Shown in pieces: positions 53,297 through 61,357 of a stretch of DNA of 64,000 nt. The DNA lies in assembly GCF_037963865.1 (NCBI RefSeq), contig NZ_CP150170.1:4030001-4094000 (forward strand), given 5' to 3'. Source of the DNA: Paenibacillus sp. FSL R10-2734 (GTDB taxonomy: Bacteria; Bacillota; Bacilli; Paenibacillales; Paenibacillaceae). A program made the translations under genes and the position numbers. The number at the start of each line of letters is the position of its first letter. Positions within the stretch are counted from its first letter, which is position 1. The notes under the pieces are model-generated. The model saw nothing but the letters and a program-made list of their open reading frames with translations. It ran no database searches and was not told the origin of the DNA.

Positions 53297-53710
53297 TTGC
53301 TTGCAAAAAGACTTTCGGATTTAAGAACTAAGCATAACTTGACGCAACAGAACATGGCTGATTATCTTGGCATTACAAGACAAGCCTACGGAAATTATGA
53401 ATTAGGAAAACGTGATGTCGACACAGTAACTCTTGCAAATATAGCCGATAAATTGGATACAACAACCGATTTTTTATTAGGCAGAACTAATATTCCGATA
53501 CAAGATCACAAACTAATAAAAGAAGAGATCGCAGAATATGTAACGATGTTTAATGATTCAGAATTGAAAACATTTCTCAAAGAGTACGTAGTTGCCCCGA
53601 AAAAACAACAACAGGAAATTCATCGTTACTGGAAGATGATGAGGGACGCTGAAATATTGCGCAAGATGGGGGGATGGGAAGAGGAATGTCAGTCATCCGA
53701 GCAGGACTAA
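53297..53710 (+). CDS. XRE-family transcriptional regulator
   Basis: A 137-residue repressor-like protein. The N-terminal helix-turn-helix is KRLSDLRTKHNLTQQNMADYLGITRQAYGNYELGKRDVDTVTLANIADKLDTTTDFLLGRT (residues 4-64), followed by a helical charged C-terminal region that could dimerise. The start codon is TTG at 53297 with AGGTGG seven bases upstream. This layout resembles ImmR- or phage-type repressors, but no prophage genes are present nearby. It is convergent with the PBP gene and divergent from the small XRE gene. Confidence 0.9.
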   Translation: MLAKRLSDLRTKHNLTQQNMADYLGITRQAYGNYELGKRDVDTVTLANIADKLDTTTDFLLGRTNIPIQDHKLIKEEIAEYVTMFNDSELKTFLKEYVVAPKKQQQEIHRYWKMMRDAEILRKMGGWEEECQSSEQD

Positions 53711-53743
53711 TATAATTACGAGCCGATCGCCGGGAAGTCTACA

Positions 53744-55954
53744 CTAATCCTCTTCCGCCGTAGATAGCGGAATATCCTCGCCGTATGCATTTAGTCGGTT
53801 AAGCTTCAGCTGTACAAGCCGTTTACCGTTCTGGGTTGATTCCGTCTGCTCGGTGATATACCCTTCGCCTTCGACGGAAATCTTGACCTTCAGCAGATTG
53901 AGCACCTCCAGAGCATCACGCAGCGACTGCCCCCGGAGGTCAGGAATGGATGCCTGGTCGCCGAGCTGACTTAACAGATAGATCCGCTGTCCCCAATCAA
54001 GTAGGGAGCCCGCCTTTGGATACTGGCTGATCACGTCGCTTCCGCCTCCAATTGTTTCGAAATCAAAGCCCTGGTTAATCAGCAAATTTCTGGCCGCCTG
54101 CACAGTTTCGCCTGTCAAATCGGGTGCAGAGCGCTGTACGGAGGGTGCAGTCTTGACGGATATGGAAGTACTGCCTCCATCGCCTGTTATAAATTTTGGC
54201 ACACCCATATATGACAATGCCTCGGATACGATCTCTTTAAACACCGGTCCCGCCGCAGCACCACCGCCAGCAGCATTAGCAGGCTCGTCAATGCCGACAT
54301 AGACCACAATCTTCGGATGATTAGCCGGTGCGTATCCGAGAAAGGACGAGTGTACCTTGTCGCGGTCATACCCGCCCTTACCGTCAGGTTTAATCGCCGT
54401 CCCGGTCTTGCCCGCTACCCTATAGCCTTCAATGTAAGCATGGCGTCCGGTTCCATGGTCCAGGTCTGCAACGACCTGCTCCAGATAGCTGCTAGTTTCC
54501 CTGGCGCTTTCCTCGGAAATAACCTGACGTACCATCTGCGGCTGGGATACGGTAGTCTTGCCGGTATTGGGATCGGTGGTTTCCTTGACCACGTGTGGGA
54601 CCATCAGTTTGCCGCCATTAGCGATGGCCGACATAGCAGTAAGCTGCTGAATGGGAGTCACCTGTATTTTGCCGTGTCCGAATGCGATCGTCGCGTTCTC
54701 AGAAGCATTGCTAGGTGTCGGGTTAACGAGTCCGCTGATTTCGCCCGGCAGGTCAATACCGGTAGGATCGTTAAATCCGAAGGCATCCACGTATTGGAGG
54801 AGCCTTTCCGGACCAAGCATTACATAGCCAAGCTTAACGAAGGCTACGTTACTTGAACGCTTTACGCCTTCCAGGAAGGAAATTTCGCCATACCCACTTC
54901 TCTTCTGGTCATACAGCGGCTTGCCATACCCCTTGATGCGGATAGAACCAGACATAAAGGTTGCGTCCGGATCAAACAGATTCTCCTCCACCGCTCCAGC
55001 AAGCGTTACAATCTTGAACGTGGAGCCTGGTTCAAATCTCGTTTTGATGGCATGGTTGAAGAAGACCCCGGGATCGGAGGCATAATTCCAGAACTCATTC
55101 GGGTTAAAGGTCGGCATATTCGCCAGCCCCAATATTTCCATAGTGCTCGGATCCGCAGCGATTACTGTAATACTCTTGGGTTTATATTCGTCATAAGCCT
55201 TCTGCATTGCTTGTTCGATATAATACTGGATTGTGCTATCAATCGTCAGCTTGAAATTACTTCCATTGATCACGGGCTTGTAAGTATCCTCCGAGTAAGG
55301 CAGCTTGATGCCGTTGCCGTCGCTCTGGTAGAGTAGCTTGCCATCCGCACCCTTGAGCTGCTTGTCAAAATACTTTTCGAACCCCATTATCGCAATGCCA
55401 TCGCGATCCGTATAACCTAAAATATGTGCGGCCAGTGTTTGTTGTGGATAATAGCGCTTCTGCTCCCTAATCAGGCCGACGCCAGTCTCCAGAGTGTCAT
55501 GTTCATCCTTCAGAATCTCAATGAACTCGGTGACCTTGTTGCGCAGCTCCTGATCTATCTTCCAGCCTTCATTACGGAGCTCCTGATTCTTCAGATACTT
55601 TCCGTTCTTGTCTTTGGCTTCCACGAGCGCCTTAAGCTCATCCTCTGGCTTGCCGAGCAGTTCATGTAGGCCGGTGATAACTTCTTCCCCGATGCCGCGC
55701 TCGGCAATTGCTCCAGGATTGACCACTACCGTGTAGGCAGGCACATCGCTGGCCAGCACCTTGCCGTTGCGGTCCTCGATTGTGCCACGCTCAGCTTTAT
55801 TCACCGAAGTATGGGCCCATTGCTCTGCGGCCTTAGCTTGCCAGGAATCCCGCTCCAGCACCTGAATCCAAAACACTCTGACGAGCAAAACAAGAAAAAA
55901 GAGGGTAATACACCCTCCAATAAACAGTGTGCGAAACTTAATTCGCTTAATCAT
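53744..55954 (-). CDS. Class B penicillin-binding protein with two PASTA domains
   Basis: A 736-residue transpeptidase of the FtsI/SpoVD type. One N-terminal membrane helix (LFIGGCITLFFLVLLVRVFWIQVL) is followed by the pedestal domain (RGTIEDRNGKVLASD) and the penicillin-binding domain with SxxK at EPGSTFKI (Ser near 310), SSN (RSSNVAF) and KTGTA near 517. Two PASTA domains (about 597-660 and 662-728) end the protein. It cross-links peptidoglycan during division or spore formation. The ATG at 55954 is preferred over a TTG two codons upstream. It lies apart from any dcw genes in this window, so it may be a paralogue. Confidence 0.93.
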   Translation of the reverse strand: MIKRIKFRTLFIGGCITLFFLVLLVRVFWIQVLERDSWQAKAAEQWAHTSVNKAERGTIEDRNGKVLASDVPAYTVVVNPGAIAERGIGEEVITGLHELLGKPEDELKALVEAKDKNGKYLKNQELRNEGWKIDQELRNKVTEFIEILKDEHDTLETGVGLIREQKRYYPQQTLAAHILGYTDRDGIAIMGFEKYFDKQLKGADGKLLYQSDGNGIKLPYSEDTYKPVINGSNFKLTIDSTIQYYIEQAMQKAYDEYKPKSITVIAADPSTMEILGLANMPTFNPNEFWNYASDPGVFFNHAIKTRFEPGSTFKIVTLAGAVEENLFDPDATFMSGSIRIKGYGKPLYDQKRSGYGEISFLEGVKRSSNVAFVKLGYVMLGPERLLQYVDAFGFNDPTGIDLPGEISGLVNPTPSNASENATIAFGHGKIQVTPIQQLTAMSAIANGGKLMVPHVVKETTDPNTGKTTVSQPQMVRQVISEESARETSSYLEQVVADLDHGTGRHAYIEGYRVAGKTGTAIKPDGKGGYDRDKVHSSFLGYAPANHPKIVVYVGIDEPANAAGGGAAAGPVFKEIVSEALSYMGVPKFITGDGGSTSISVKTAPSVQRSAPDLTGETVQAARNLLINQGFDFETIGGGSDVISQYPKAGSLLDWGQRIYLLSQLGDQASIPDLRGQSLRDALEVLNLLKVKISVEGEGYITEQTESTQNGKRLVQLKLNRLNAYGEDIPLSTAEED

Positions 55955-56169
55955 AAGCAACCCCCACCAACATATATATTGCGATTTCCGGTAAATCGCT
56001 CATTAATAGTCCACATCTGCGTTTCTAACCGCTGATATAAAGTTAGGCGATGGACAAGAACTTCTGATACACATTGTACATTGTATAAAAAGGGAAAATA
56101 AACCATTTTTGCGAATCACTTGTGACTTTGGTGGGTGACAGATATGCTCATCGCCTCGTATTTTTCGGG

Positions 56170-56973
56170 TTATACTTGGTGAAGCTTTCGAAACTGCGAT
56201 GGATTCATCCTTTTCTTGCTCCGAAAGACACGGCTTAAATAAAAACCATTCTCGTACCCACACTGCTGGGCAATCATGTCAAGGGAAAGACTAGTTTCTG
56301 CAAGCAACCGACATACCCGATCCATCCGCAGCGCGCAGACAAATTCGGTCGGATTCATCAGGTAAGCAGCGTGGAACCTGCGGGTCAATTGAACCGGAGA
56401 CAGTCCAAGTCGTTCCGACAGTACCTTCATGGAAAAAGGGGCGTACGCATGCTCCAGCAGCCACTGTTGCGCTTTCTCCATCAGCGGATCAGTGTGACTC
56501 CAGTTACTAGATAGCTCCTCTCCTCGCTCCTGCTCCATGAGCCACCATAAATCGATTAGCATATGACGTAAACAAGCTTCTGCCTCTGGCTTCCTATGTC
56601 GCTGTTCCCCCATCTGCCGCATATAGGAATAGGTCGAGAGTAGTCTTGAGCGGTCTATGACGGATAGCTTCCCCGTAAGCCGCTCCTGCTCTATCTCTGA
56701 TGGCTCTTCCTCCCAAGCAAATTGTACAAAATGAAAGGTCAACGGAGTTATTGTCCGGCGGTTGAAGACCATTCCAGGCGGACATACCACGATATCGCCA
56801 AATTCCGCCTCTCCTTCGCGTTCTCGTTCACCAAGTGCAAGCTCGTAATGAAATCTCCCCTTCTCTACGGCTAACAAAGTCCAATTCTCATAAATATCGT
56901 GATCCAAGAGGAATTGCGACTTGTCCTTCCAGTACGCATAGGCGATAGGTATGGTGGACCAGGATCTGTTCAC
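56170..56973 (-). CDS. AraC family transcriptional regulator
   Basis: A regulator of 267 residues from the GTG at 56973, six bases after AGGAGGT; ATGs at 56979 and 56991 lack proper spacing. The N-terminal half is a cupin-like sensor (FHYELALGERE, GDIVVCPPGMVF). The C-terminal half has two helix-turn-helix motifs (MKVLSERLGLSPVQLTRRFHAAYLMNPTEFV and LDMIAQQCGYENGFYLSRVFRSKKRMNPSQFR). It is divergent from the FAD-dependent oxidoreductase gene and probably activates it in response to a sugar. Confidence 0.92.
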   Translation of the reverse strand: MNRSWSTIPIAYAYWKDKSQFLLDHDIYENWTLLAVEKGRFHYELALGEREREGEAEFGDIVVCPPGMVFNRRTITPLTFHFVQFAWEEEPSEIEQERLTGKLSVIDRSRLLSTYSYMRQMGEQRHRKPEAEACLRHMLIDLWWLMEQERGEELSSNWSHTDPLMEKAQQWLLEHAYAPFSMKVLSERLGLSPVQLTRRFHAAYLMNPTEFVCALRMDRVCRLLAETSLSLDMIAQQCGYENGFYLSRVFRSKKRMNPSQFRKLHQV

Positions 56974-57017
56974 CTGCATACCTCCTCTCATGAAATAAAG
57001 TATATGTATTCTGTAAA

Positions 57018-57046
57018 TTGTCTGTATGTTATTTAGACCTTTATAT
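57018..57046 (+). promoter_or_regulatory. Sigma-A promoter of the second FAD oxidoreductase gene
   Basis: TTGTCT (57018-57023) and TTATAT (57041-57046) are separated by 17 bases. This places transcription initiation near 57053 and supports the GTG at 57096 as the translation start. Confidence 0.6.
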
Positions 57047-57095
57047 ATCTAAGATGTATATAGATTTACTACTTTTCTTTATGGAGGCGGCATAT

Positions 57096-59345
57096 GTGAT
57101 TCAGGAAACGGTGACAACCGATATAACCGTAATTGGCGGAGGATTAGCCGGCGTTTGCGCAGCCATCGCTGCCGCAAGATTGGGTCAGAAGGTAGCTCTC
57201 GTGAATAACCGCTCCGTTCTCGGAGGAAATTCCAGCAGTGAAATACGCGTGTGGGTATGCGGCGCGACAGGACATGGAACGCATCGTTATGTCCGGGAAA
57301 CCGGCATTATGGGTGAGCTCTTTGTTGAGAATCAGTACCGAAATAAGGACGGTAATCCATATCTGTGGGATATGGTTGTGCTTGAAGCTGTTCGGGCCGA
57401 GAAGAATATTATGCTTTTCTTGAATACGGACGTGCATGAGGTGGAAGCGGACGGAGATGAAGAGCAGCGGTTCATTCGCTCTGTTACCGGATGGATGATG
57501 GGCTCTGAACGACGTATCCAATGGGTTAGCAGTATCTTTCTCGACTGCACAGGAGATGGACTGATTGGCTTTCTGGCTGGAGCCCGGCACCGGATCGGAC
57601 GTGAAGCCCATGATGAATATATGGAAGAATGGGCACCGCTCGTCTCCGATAATATTACACTAGGCAGCACAATGCTCTTCTACACGAAGGATGCCGGGCA
57701 TCCGGTCAAATATATACCCCCAAGCTTTGCAAAAGACATCACAACACCGACGATACCCGAACGCCGTATTATCCGCAGCGGTGATAACGGCTGCTCTTAC
57801 TGGTGGATCGAATGGGGCGGAGAGCTTGATACCGTTCAGCAGAATGAAGCCATTCGCGATGAGCTCTGGTCGGTCATTTACGGGATCTGGGATTATATCA
57901 AAAACTCCGGCAAATTTGCCGCCGACAATCTGACGCTGGAATGGGTCGGCTCGCTGCCAGGTAAGCGGGAACACCGCCGATTCGTGGGCGATTACGTGCT
58001 AAACCAGAACGATATTCTCGCCCAGCGTGAATTCCCCGACCGTGTCGCCTTCGGCGGCTGGTCGATTGATCTGCATCCACCGCAAGGTATGTACTCGACC
58101 GAGAGTGGCTCCAAGCATCTCCATACGGATGGAATATACCATATTCCCTTCCGTTCGCTCTACTCAGCAAATGTGAAGAATATGTTAATGGCCGGTCGCG
58201 ATATCAGCGCTACTCACATCGCCTTCGGCACGACGAGAGTCATGGCGACATGTGCGATCATGGGTGAAGCGGCGGGTACCGGGGCTGCGCTTTGTGCGCA
58301 AAGAAACATCACTCCGCGTCAGCTGTACGCTGATTATTTGGAGGAGCTGCAGCAGACACTGCTGCGACAGGATGCGTCCGTGATCGGACTTCGCAGCTTC
58401 GATACCCACGATCTCGCCCAGCAAGCCAGCGTAACCGCCTCCGGTACGTTAACCCGAATCGCAGTGGAGCGCTCTGTCACAACGTTCAGTCTGACAACGG
58501 ATATCGGGTTGCTAGTTCCAGTCGAACCGAGCCTAAACGGACTTGAGCTTCTCGTTGACGCTAAGACAGATACGATACTAACCGTGGAGCTGTGGGATAC
58601 AGGACGCGCTGAAAACTATGTGCCGCATTCCCGAATTACGGCGGCTTCGGCACCGGTCCCCATCGGCGGACTGCACTGGATTCAGCTGGATATAGCTTGG
58701 ACACCAGATCAGGCACAGAATGCTTTTCTAATCATTAAGGCAAATGACCAGCTATCGCTACATGTGTCCGACTCAGCCCATACCGGAGTACTGGCCTTTC
58801 GCAAAGGCCTACCTCCACGGGCGGCTGCCGGTATGGAGGAGCACCGTGAGGATCAACCGGTCGTGCAGTGGAGTATGGGTCCTTTCCTGCGCCAGCTTCC
58901 TTGCTTCCGCTTGTTGAATCATACCGACGCATTCACCCCTGCAAAAGTAGCTGATGGTTACAATCGTCCATACGGTGGGCCGCATCTCTGGTCATCCGAA
59001 TTGTTGAATGCATCCGCACCTCCATGGCTTAAGCTGACCTGGGAGCAGCCGGTAGTGGTTAGCTCCATTCACCTCATTTTTAATGACGATGTCAATGAAG
59101 ATTTAATTAACCTGCATCATCATACTACCCCTTTCGAGGCGATCCCTGAACTAGTCAAGGATTATCGAATTGAAGCTTGGACCTGTGATGGCTGGACGAC
59201 GATCACAGAAGGAACGGGTAATCACAAACGGAAACAAGTGTATACCCTGCCAGCGCCCGTATCTACCGACCGACTCCGCATCGTTGTTGAAGCGACCAAT
59301 GGGGCTCCGCGAGCAGAAATCATCGCAGTTAGAGTGTATGAGTAA
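57096..59345 (+). CDS. FAD-dependent oxidoreductase, paralogue of 32262-34478
   Basis: A 749-residue flavoprotein. I chose the GTG at 57096 because GGAGGCGG lies five bases upstream and the protein then begins at the same point as its paralogue; longer frames to 57018 would run into the promoter. The FAD motif is VIGGGLAGVCAAIAAAR followed by LGGNSSSEIRVWVCG, with LDCTGDG and AGRDISATHIAFGTTRVMATC further on. The C-terminal third is a beta-rich domain (about 600-749). Several cysteine/tryptophan changes in the first 60 residues separate it from the paralogue. It should oxidise sugar units of the polymer handled by the neighbouring deacetylase and lyase-like genes. Confidence 0.88.
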   Translation: MIQETVTTDITVIGGGLAGVCAAIAAARLGQKVALVNNRSVLGGNSSSEIRVWVCGATGHGTHRYVRETGIMGELFVENQYRNKDGNPYLWDMVVLEAVRAEKNIMLFLNTDVHEVEADGDEEQRFIRSVTGWMMGSERRIQWVSSIFLDCTGDGLIGFLAGARHRIGREAHDEYMEEWAPLVSDNITLGSTMLFYTKDAGHPVKYIPPSFAKDITTPTIPERRIIRSGDNGCSYWWIEWGGELDTVQQNEAIRDELWSVIYGIWDYIKNSGKFAADNLTLEWVGSLPGKREHRRFVGDYVLNQNDILAQREFPDRVAFGGWSIDLHPPQGMYSTESGSKHLHTDGIYHIPFRSLYSANVKNMLMAGRDISATHIAFGTTRVMATCAIMGEAAGTGAALCAQRNITPRQLYADYLEELQQTLLRQDASVIGLRSFDTHDLAQQASVTASGTLTRIAVERSVTTFSLTTDIGLLVPVEPSLNGLELLVDAKTDTILTVELWDTGRAENYVPHSRITAASAPVPIGGLHWIQLDIAWTPDQAQNAFLIIKANDQLSLHVSDSAHTGVLAFRKGLPPRAAAGMEEHREDQPVVQWSMGPFLRQLPCFRLLNHTDAFTPAKVADGYNRPYGGPHLWSSELLNASAPPWLKLTWEQPVVVSSIHLIFNDDVNEDLINLHHHTTPFEAIPELVKDYRIEAWTCDGWTTITEGTGNHKRKQVYTLPAPVSTDRLRIVVEATNGAPRAEIIAVRVYE

Positions 59346-59362
59346 CCATGAATGTCATAGAG

Positions 59363-59394
59363 AAGCGACCGTTGTAATCTGGACGGCCGCTTGG
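59363..59394. terminator. Hairpin between convergent FAD oxidoreductase and deacetylase genes
   Basis: AAGCGACCGT pairs with ACGGCCGCTT (one mismatch) in the 53-base gap between two convergent stops. It has no T-run on either side, so it is at most a weak bidirectional terminator. Confidence 0.35.
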
Positions 59395-59398
59395 TGCT

Positions 59399-60202
59399 CT
59401 AACCGAGCACGGTGATTTGACCAGCCGGCAGCTCTACTGTATCTGCCTCCACTCTGATCCATACATTTTGTGCGGTGGGGTTATGCACCATTCGGCAATC
59501 AGCGGAAAACCGCAGCTGCTGTAAGGCACGCATATATGACACGATCTCCGCATTCGTAGCAAACCAAATCTGTGGATTCCCGGCCACAACTTCACCGAGC
59601 TGGTCGAGGAGCTCCCAATTATCATTGTTGGCAAATTCATAGCTGTGGCCATAAATGTAGAGTAAAGCCAGCTTCGTATGACGTTGCTTCAAAGCCACAA
59701 ACCGCTGTGCGTGCTCCACCATCTGGTGATGATGACAGGTTGGATGCCATCTTAAGAAGTCTGTCGGCATATCATAGCCACCTTGTCTTACTGCGGTCCG
59801 GGCATATTCAATACCAAGCGAGGGCAGCAGCGCAACGAGCTGATCGTTAGAGGTGCCAAAAGGATAGCTTAAGCCGCGAACAGGATAGTTGACGAGAGCC
59901 TCCAGCGTCTTTCGATCTTCCATAATTTCTGTTACCATCTGTTCTACTGGTGATTGTTCAAGAAACGGGTGATTCACGGTATGAGTTGATACCTCATGAC
60001 CTTGATATAGCGAAGCTACTTCCTCTCGTGTAACGAAGTCTTCTTCATCGAGCCTACCGCTATTTAAATGAAAGGTCCCTTTCAGACCGTATTGGTTACA
60101 CTTCTCTACAAGTCTTCTATCATGAATCCGTCCGTCATCATAGCTAAGTGTGAGCGCTTTATGCACTCCGCCTGGAAAGCAATCAAAGCGAATTCGCAAC
60201 AT
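59399..60202 (-). CDS. Polysaccharide deacetylase (NodB/CE4 fold) family protein
   Basis: A 267-residue protein with the NodB motifs: SYDDGRIHD near residue 20 supplies the catalytic Asp and metal Asp, STHTVNHPF near 73 gives the metal-binding His-x3-His, and SYPFGTSND is motif 3. No signal peptide is present, so it acts inside the cell, presumably on imported acetylated sugars. GGAGG precedes the ATG. It is divergent from the lyase-like gene, whose start lies only 40 bases away, so both probably share one regulatory region. Confidence 0.88.
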   Translation of the reverse strand: MLRIRFDCFPGGVHKALTLSYDDGRIHDRRLVEKCNQYGLKGTFHLNSGRLDEEDFVTREEVASLYQGHEVSTHTVNHPFLEQSPVEQMVTEIMEDRKTLEALVNYPVRGLSYPFGTSNDQLVALLPSLGIEYARTAVRQGGYDMPTDFLRWHPTCHHHQMVEHAQRFVALKQRHTKLALLYIYGHSYEFANNDNWELLDQLGEVVAGNPQIWFATNAEIVSYMRALQQLRFSADCRMVHNPTAQNVWIRVEADTVELPAGQITVLG

Positions 60203-60242
60203 ATATATTCCTCCATAAATAATCTAGAAAGGCTGATTGTAT

Positions 60243-61214
60243 ATGAAACCATTAACTGCACTTGACCTTCTGCTCCAAGAAGCTAACGAAAGTCTCTCTG
60301 CTGTCGGTCATGCCGCCTCCACATGGGATATTCCCGGCTATTATTTCGATACAGCCGGCCACAAGGCAGCGAAACGATGGATGGAAGCGGACGCCCGAAC
60401 AGCCTATACCACGGCACTGGCCTACCGACTAACTGGTAACACGACCTATGCGGAAAAAGCAAAGGAAATACTTATGAACTGGGCAGAGACCAACGAAGAA
60501 ATTACCGGACCAGATGGACCGCTAGTATCTGCCTATCTTGGCGTCGGACTTATTCAGGCGGCGGAGTGGATTGCGGATTTTTCCGGCTGGAGCCCCGATG
60601 AACAAGCGCTGTTCGCCGCGTGGCTGACTCATGTATGCTTGCCGGAATGGGACCGCATTCCGCTCCGAAACAACTGGTGGACTTGGAGCCTATATGCTCA
60701 ATTATGCTTATTCCGCTATCTGGGAGACAAAGCTGGCTTCGAAGGCGAGGTTACTCTCTTCAAAGAGCATCTAGATTCGTCCTTATCCCTTGAAGGCTTT
60801 ATCCCTGAAGAAACACTGAGAGGCAAACATTCTTTATGGTACCATTACTTCGCTCTCGCACCCGCCACAGCAGCTGCGAAGCAGATTCTAGAAATGACAG
60901 GCGAGGATTTATTTCACTGGATTTCGCCAAATGGCAAGAGTCTAAAGACCGCACTGGAGCGCTTCTTCTATTATGTCGATGGGCGCCTGGAGGAATGGCC
61001 ATATGACGACGAGCCAATCTTCCCGGCACAGCTCGCAGCTAGTACTTGGCCGCTTGATTTAATAGAGGCTATGAGCGAAGTGTACGACAATCCAGTTTAT
61101 GAACGCTTCGTCGCTCCCTACCGTCCAATTAAAGGCAATCTCAACATCAATAGTGGGTATTATCATTCGTACTCGTGGGTATACCCGGAATTACAAGCGA
61201 GAAGCAACAAGTAA
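60243..61214 (+). CDS. Alginate-lyase/heparinase-like alpha-toroid protein
   Basis: A 323-residue protein rich in helices with an (alpha/alpha) toroid pattern. It starts at the ATG at 60243 with AAAGG ten bases upstream; a TTG at 60237 is possible. RTAYTTALAYRLTGNTTYAEKAKEILMNWA near residues 56-85 and PLRNNWWTWSLYAQLCLFRYLGD near 140-162 resemble the family-5 alginate lyase/heparinase II N-terminal modules, where an Asn-His-containing RNN-type segment supports catalysis. No signal peptide, so an oligouronide lyase acting in the cytoplasm is most likely. The exact substrate is not readable. Confidence 0.75.
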   Translation: MKPLTALDLLLQEANESLSAVGHAASTWDIPGYYFDTAGHKAAKRWMEADARTAYTTALAYRLTGNTTYAEKAKEILMNWAETNEEITGPDGPLVSAYLGVGLIQAAEWIADFSGWSPDEQALFAAWLTHVCLPEWDRIPLRNNWWTWSLYAQLCLFRYLGDKAGFEGEVTLFKEHLDSSLSLEGFIPEETLRGKHSLWYHYFALAPATAAAKQILEMTGEDLFHWISPNGKSLKTALERFFYYVDGRLEEWPYDDEPIFPAQLAASTWPLDLIEAMSEVYDNPVYERFVAPYRPIKGNLNINSGYYHSYSWVYPELQARSNK

Positions 61215-61216
61215 AA

Positions 61217-61255
61217 AGAAAGGCCTTTCCACTCATTTCCCGGAAAGGCCTTTCT
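61217..61255. repeat. Central hairpin of the second repeat element
   Basis: AGAAAGGCCTTTCC pairs with GGAAAGGCCTTTCT in a perfect 14-base stem three bases past the lyase-like gene stop. It corresponds in position to the central hairpin of the complete element at 37988-38223 and may also work as a transcription terminator. Confidence 0.7.
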
Positions 61256-61256
61256 C

Positions 61257-61355
61257 TCGAAATATAAGAAAGTATAAGTTTTACACAATACTTTATCCTT
61301 ATATTTTACGAGAAACGTTTATCGTCTTTAAAAGACGACAGCGTCGTTTCTTCTT
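61257..61355. repeat. Arm of the nested-palindrome repeat (half element)
   Basis: This segment, read in reverse complement, matches the left arm at 37988-38085 over its whole length, including AAATATAAGGATAAAGT, AAAACTTATACTT and the outer AAGAAGAAACG end. The second arm expected on the other side of the hairpin is missing, where the lyase-like gene lies. Confidence 0.75.
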
Positions 61356-61357
61356 AT

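Noticed and set aside
53297..53710. XRE regulator as sign of a prophage
   Set aside because: No integrase, terminase, tail or lysis genes are nearby; the flanks are metabolic and cell-wall genes.
57018..57095. N-terminal extension of the FAD oxidoreductase from the first possible start
   Set aside because: A sigma-A-type promoter overlaps it and the paralogue lacks any such extension.
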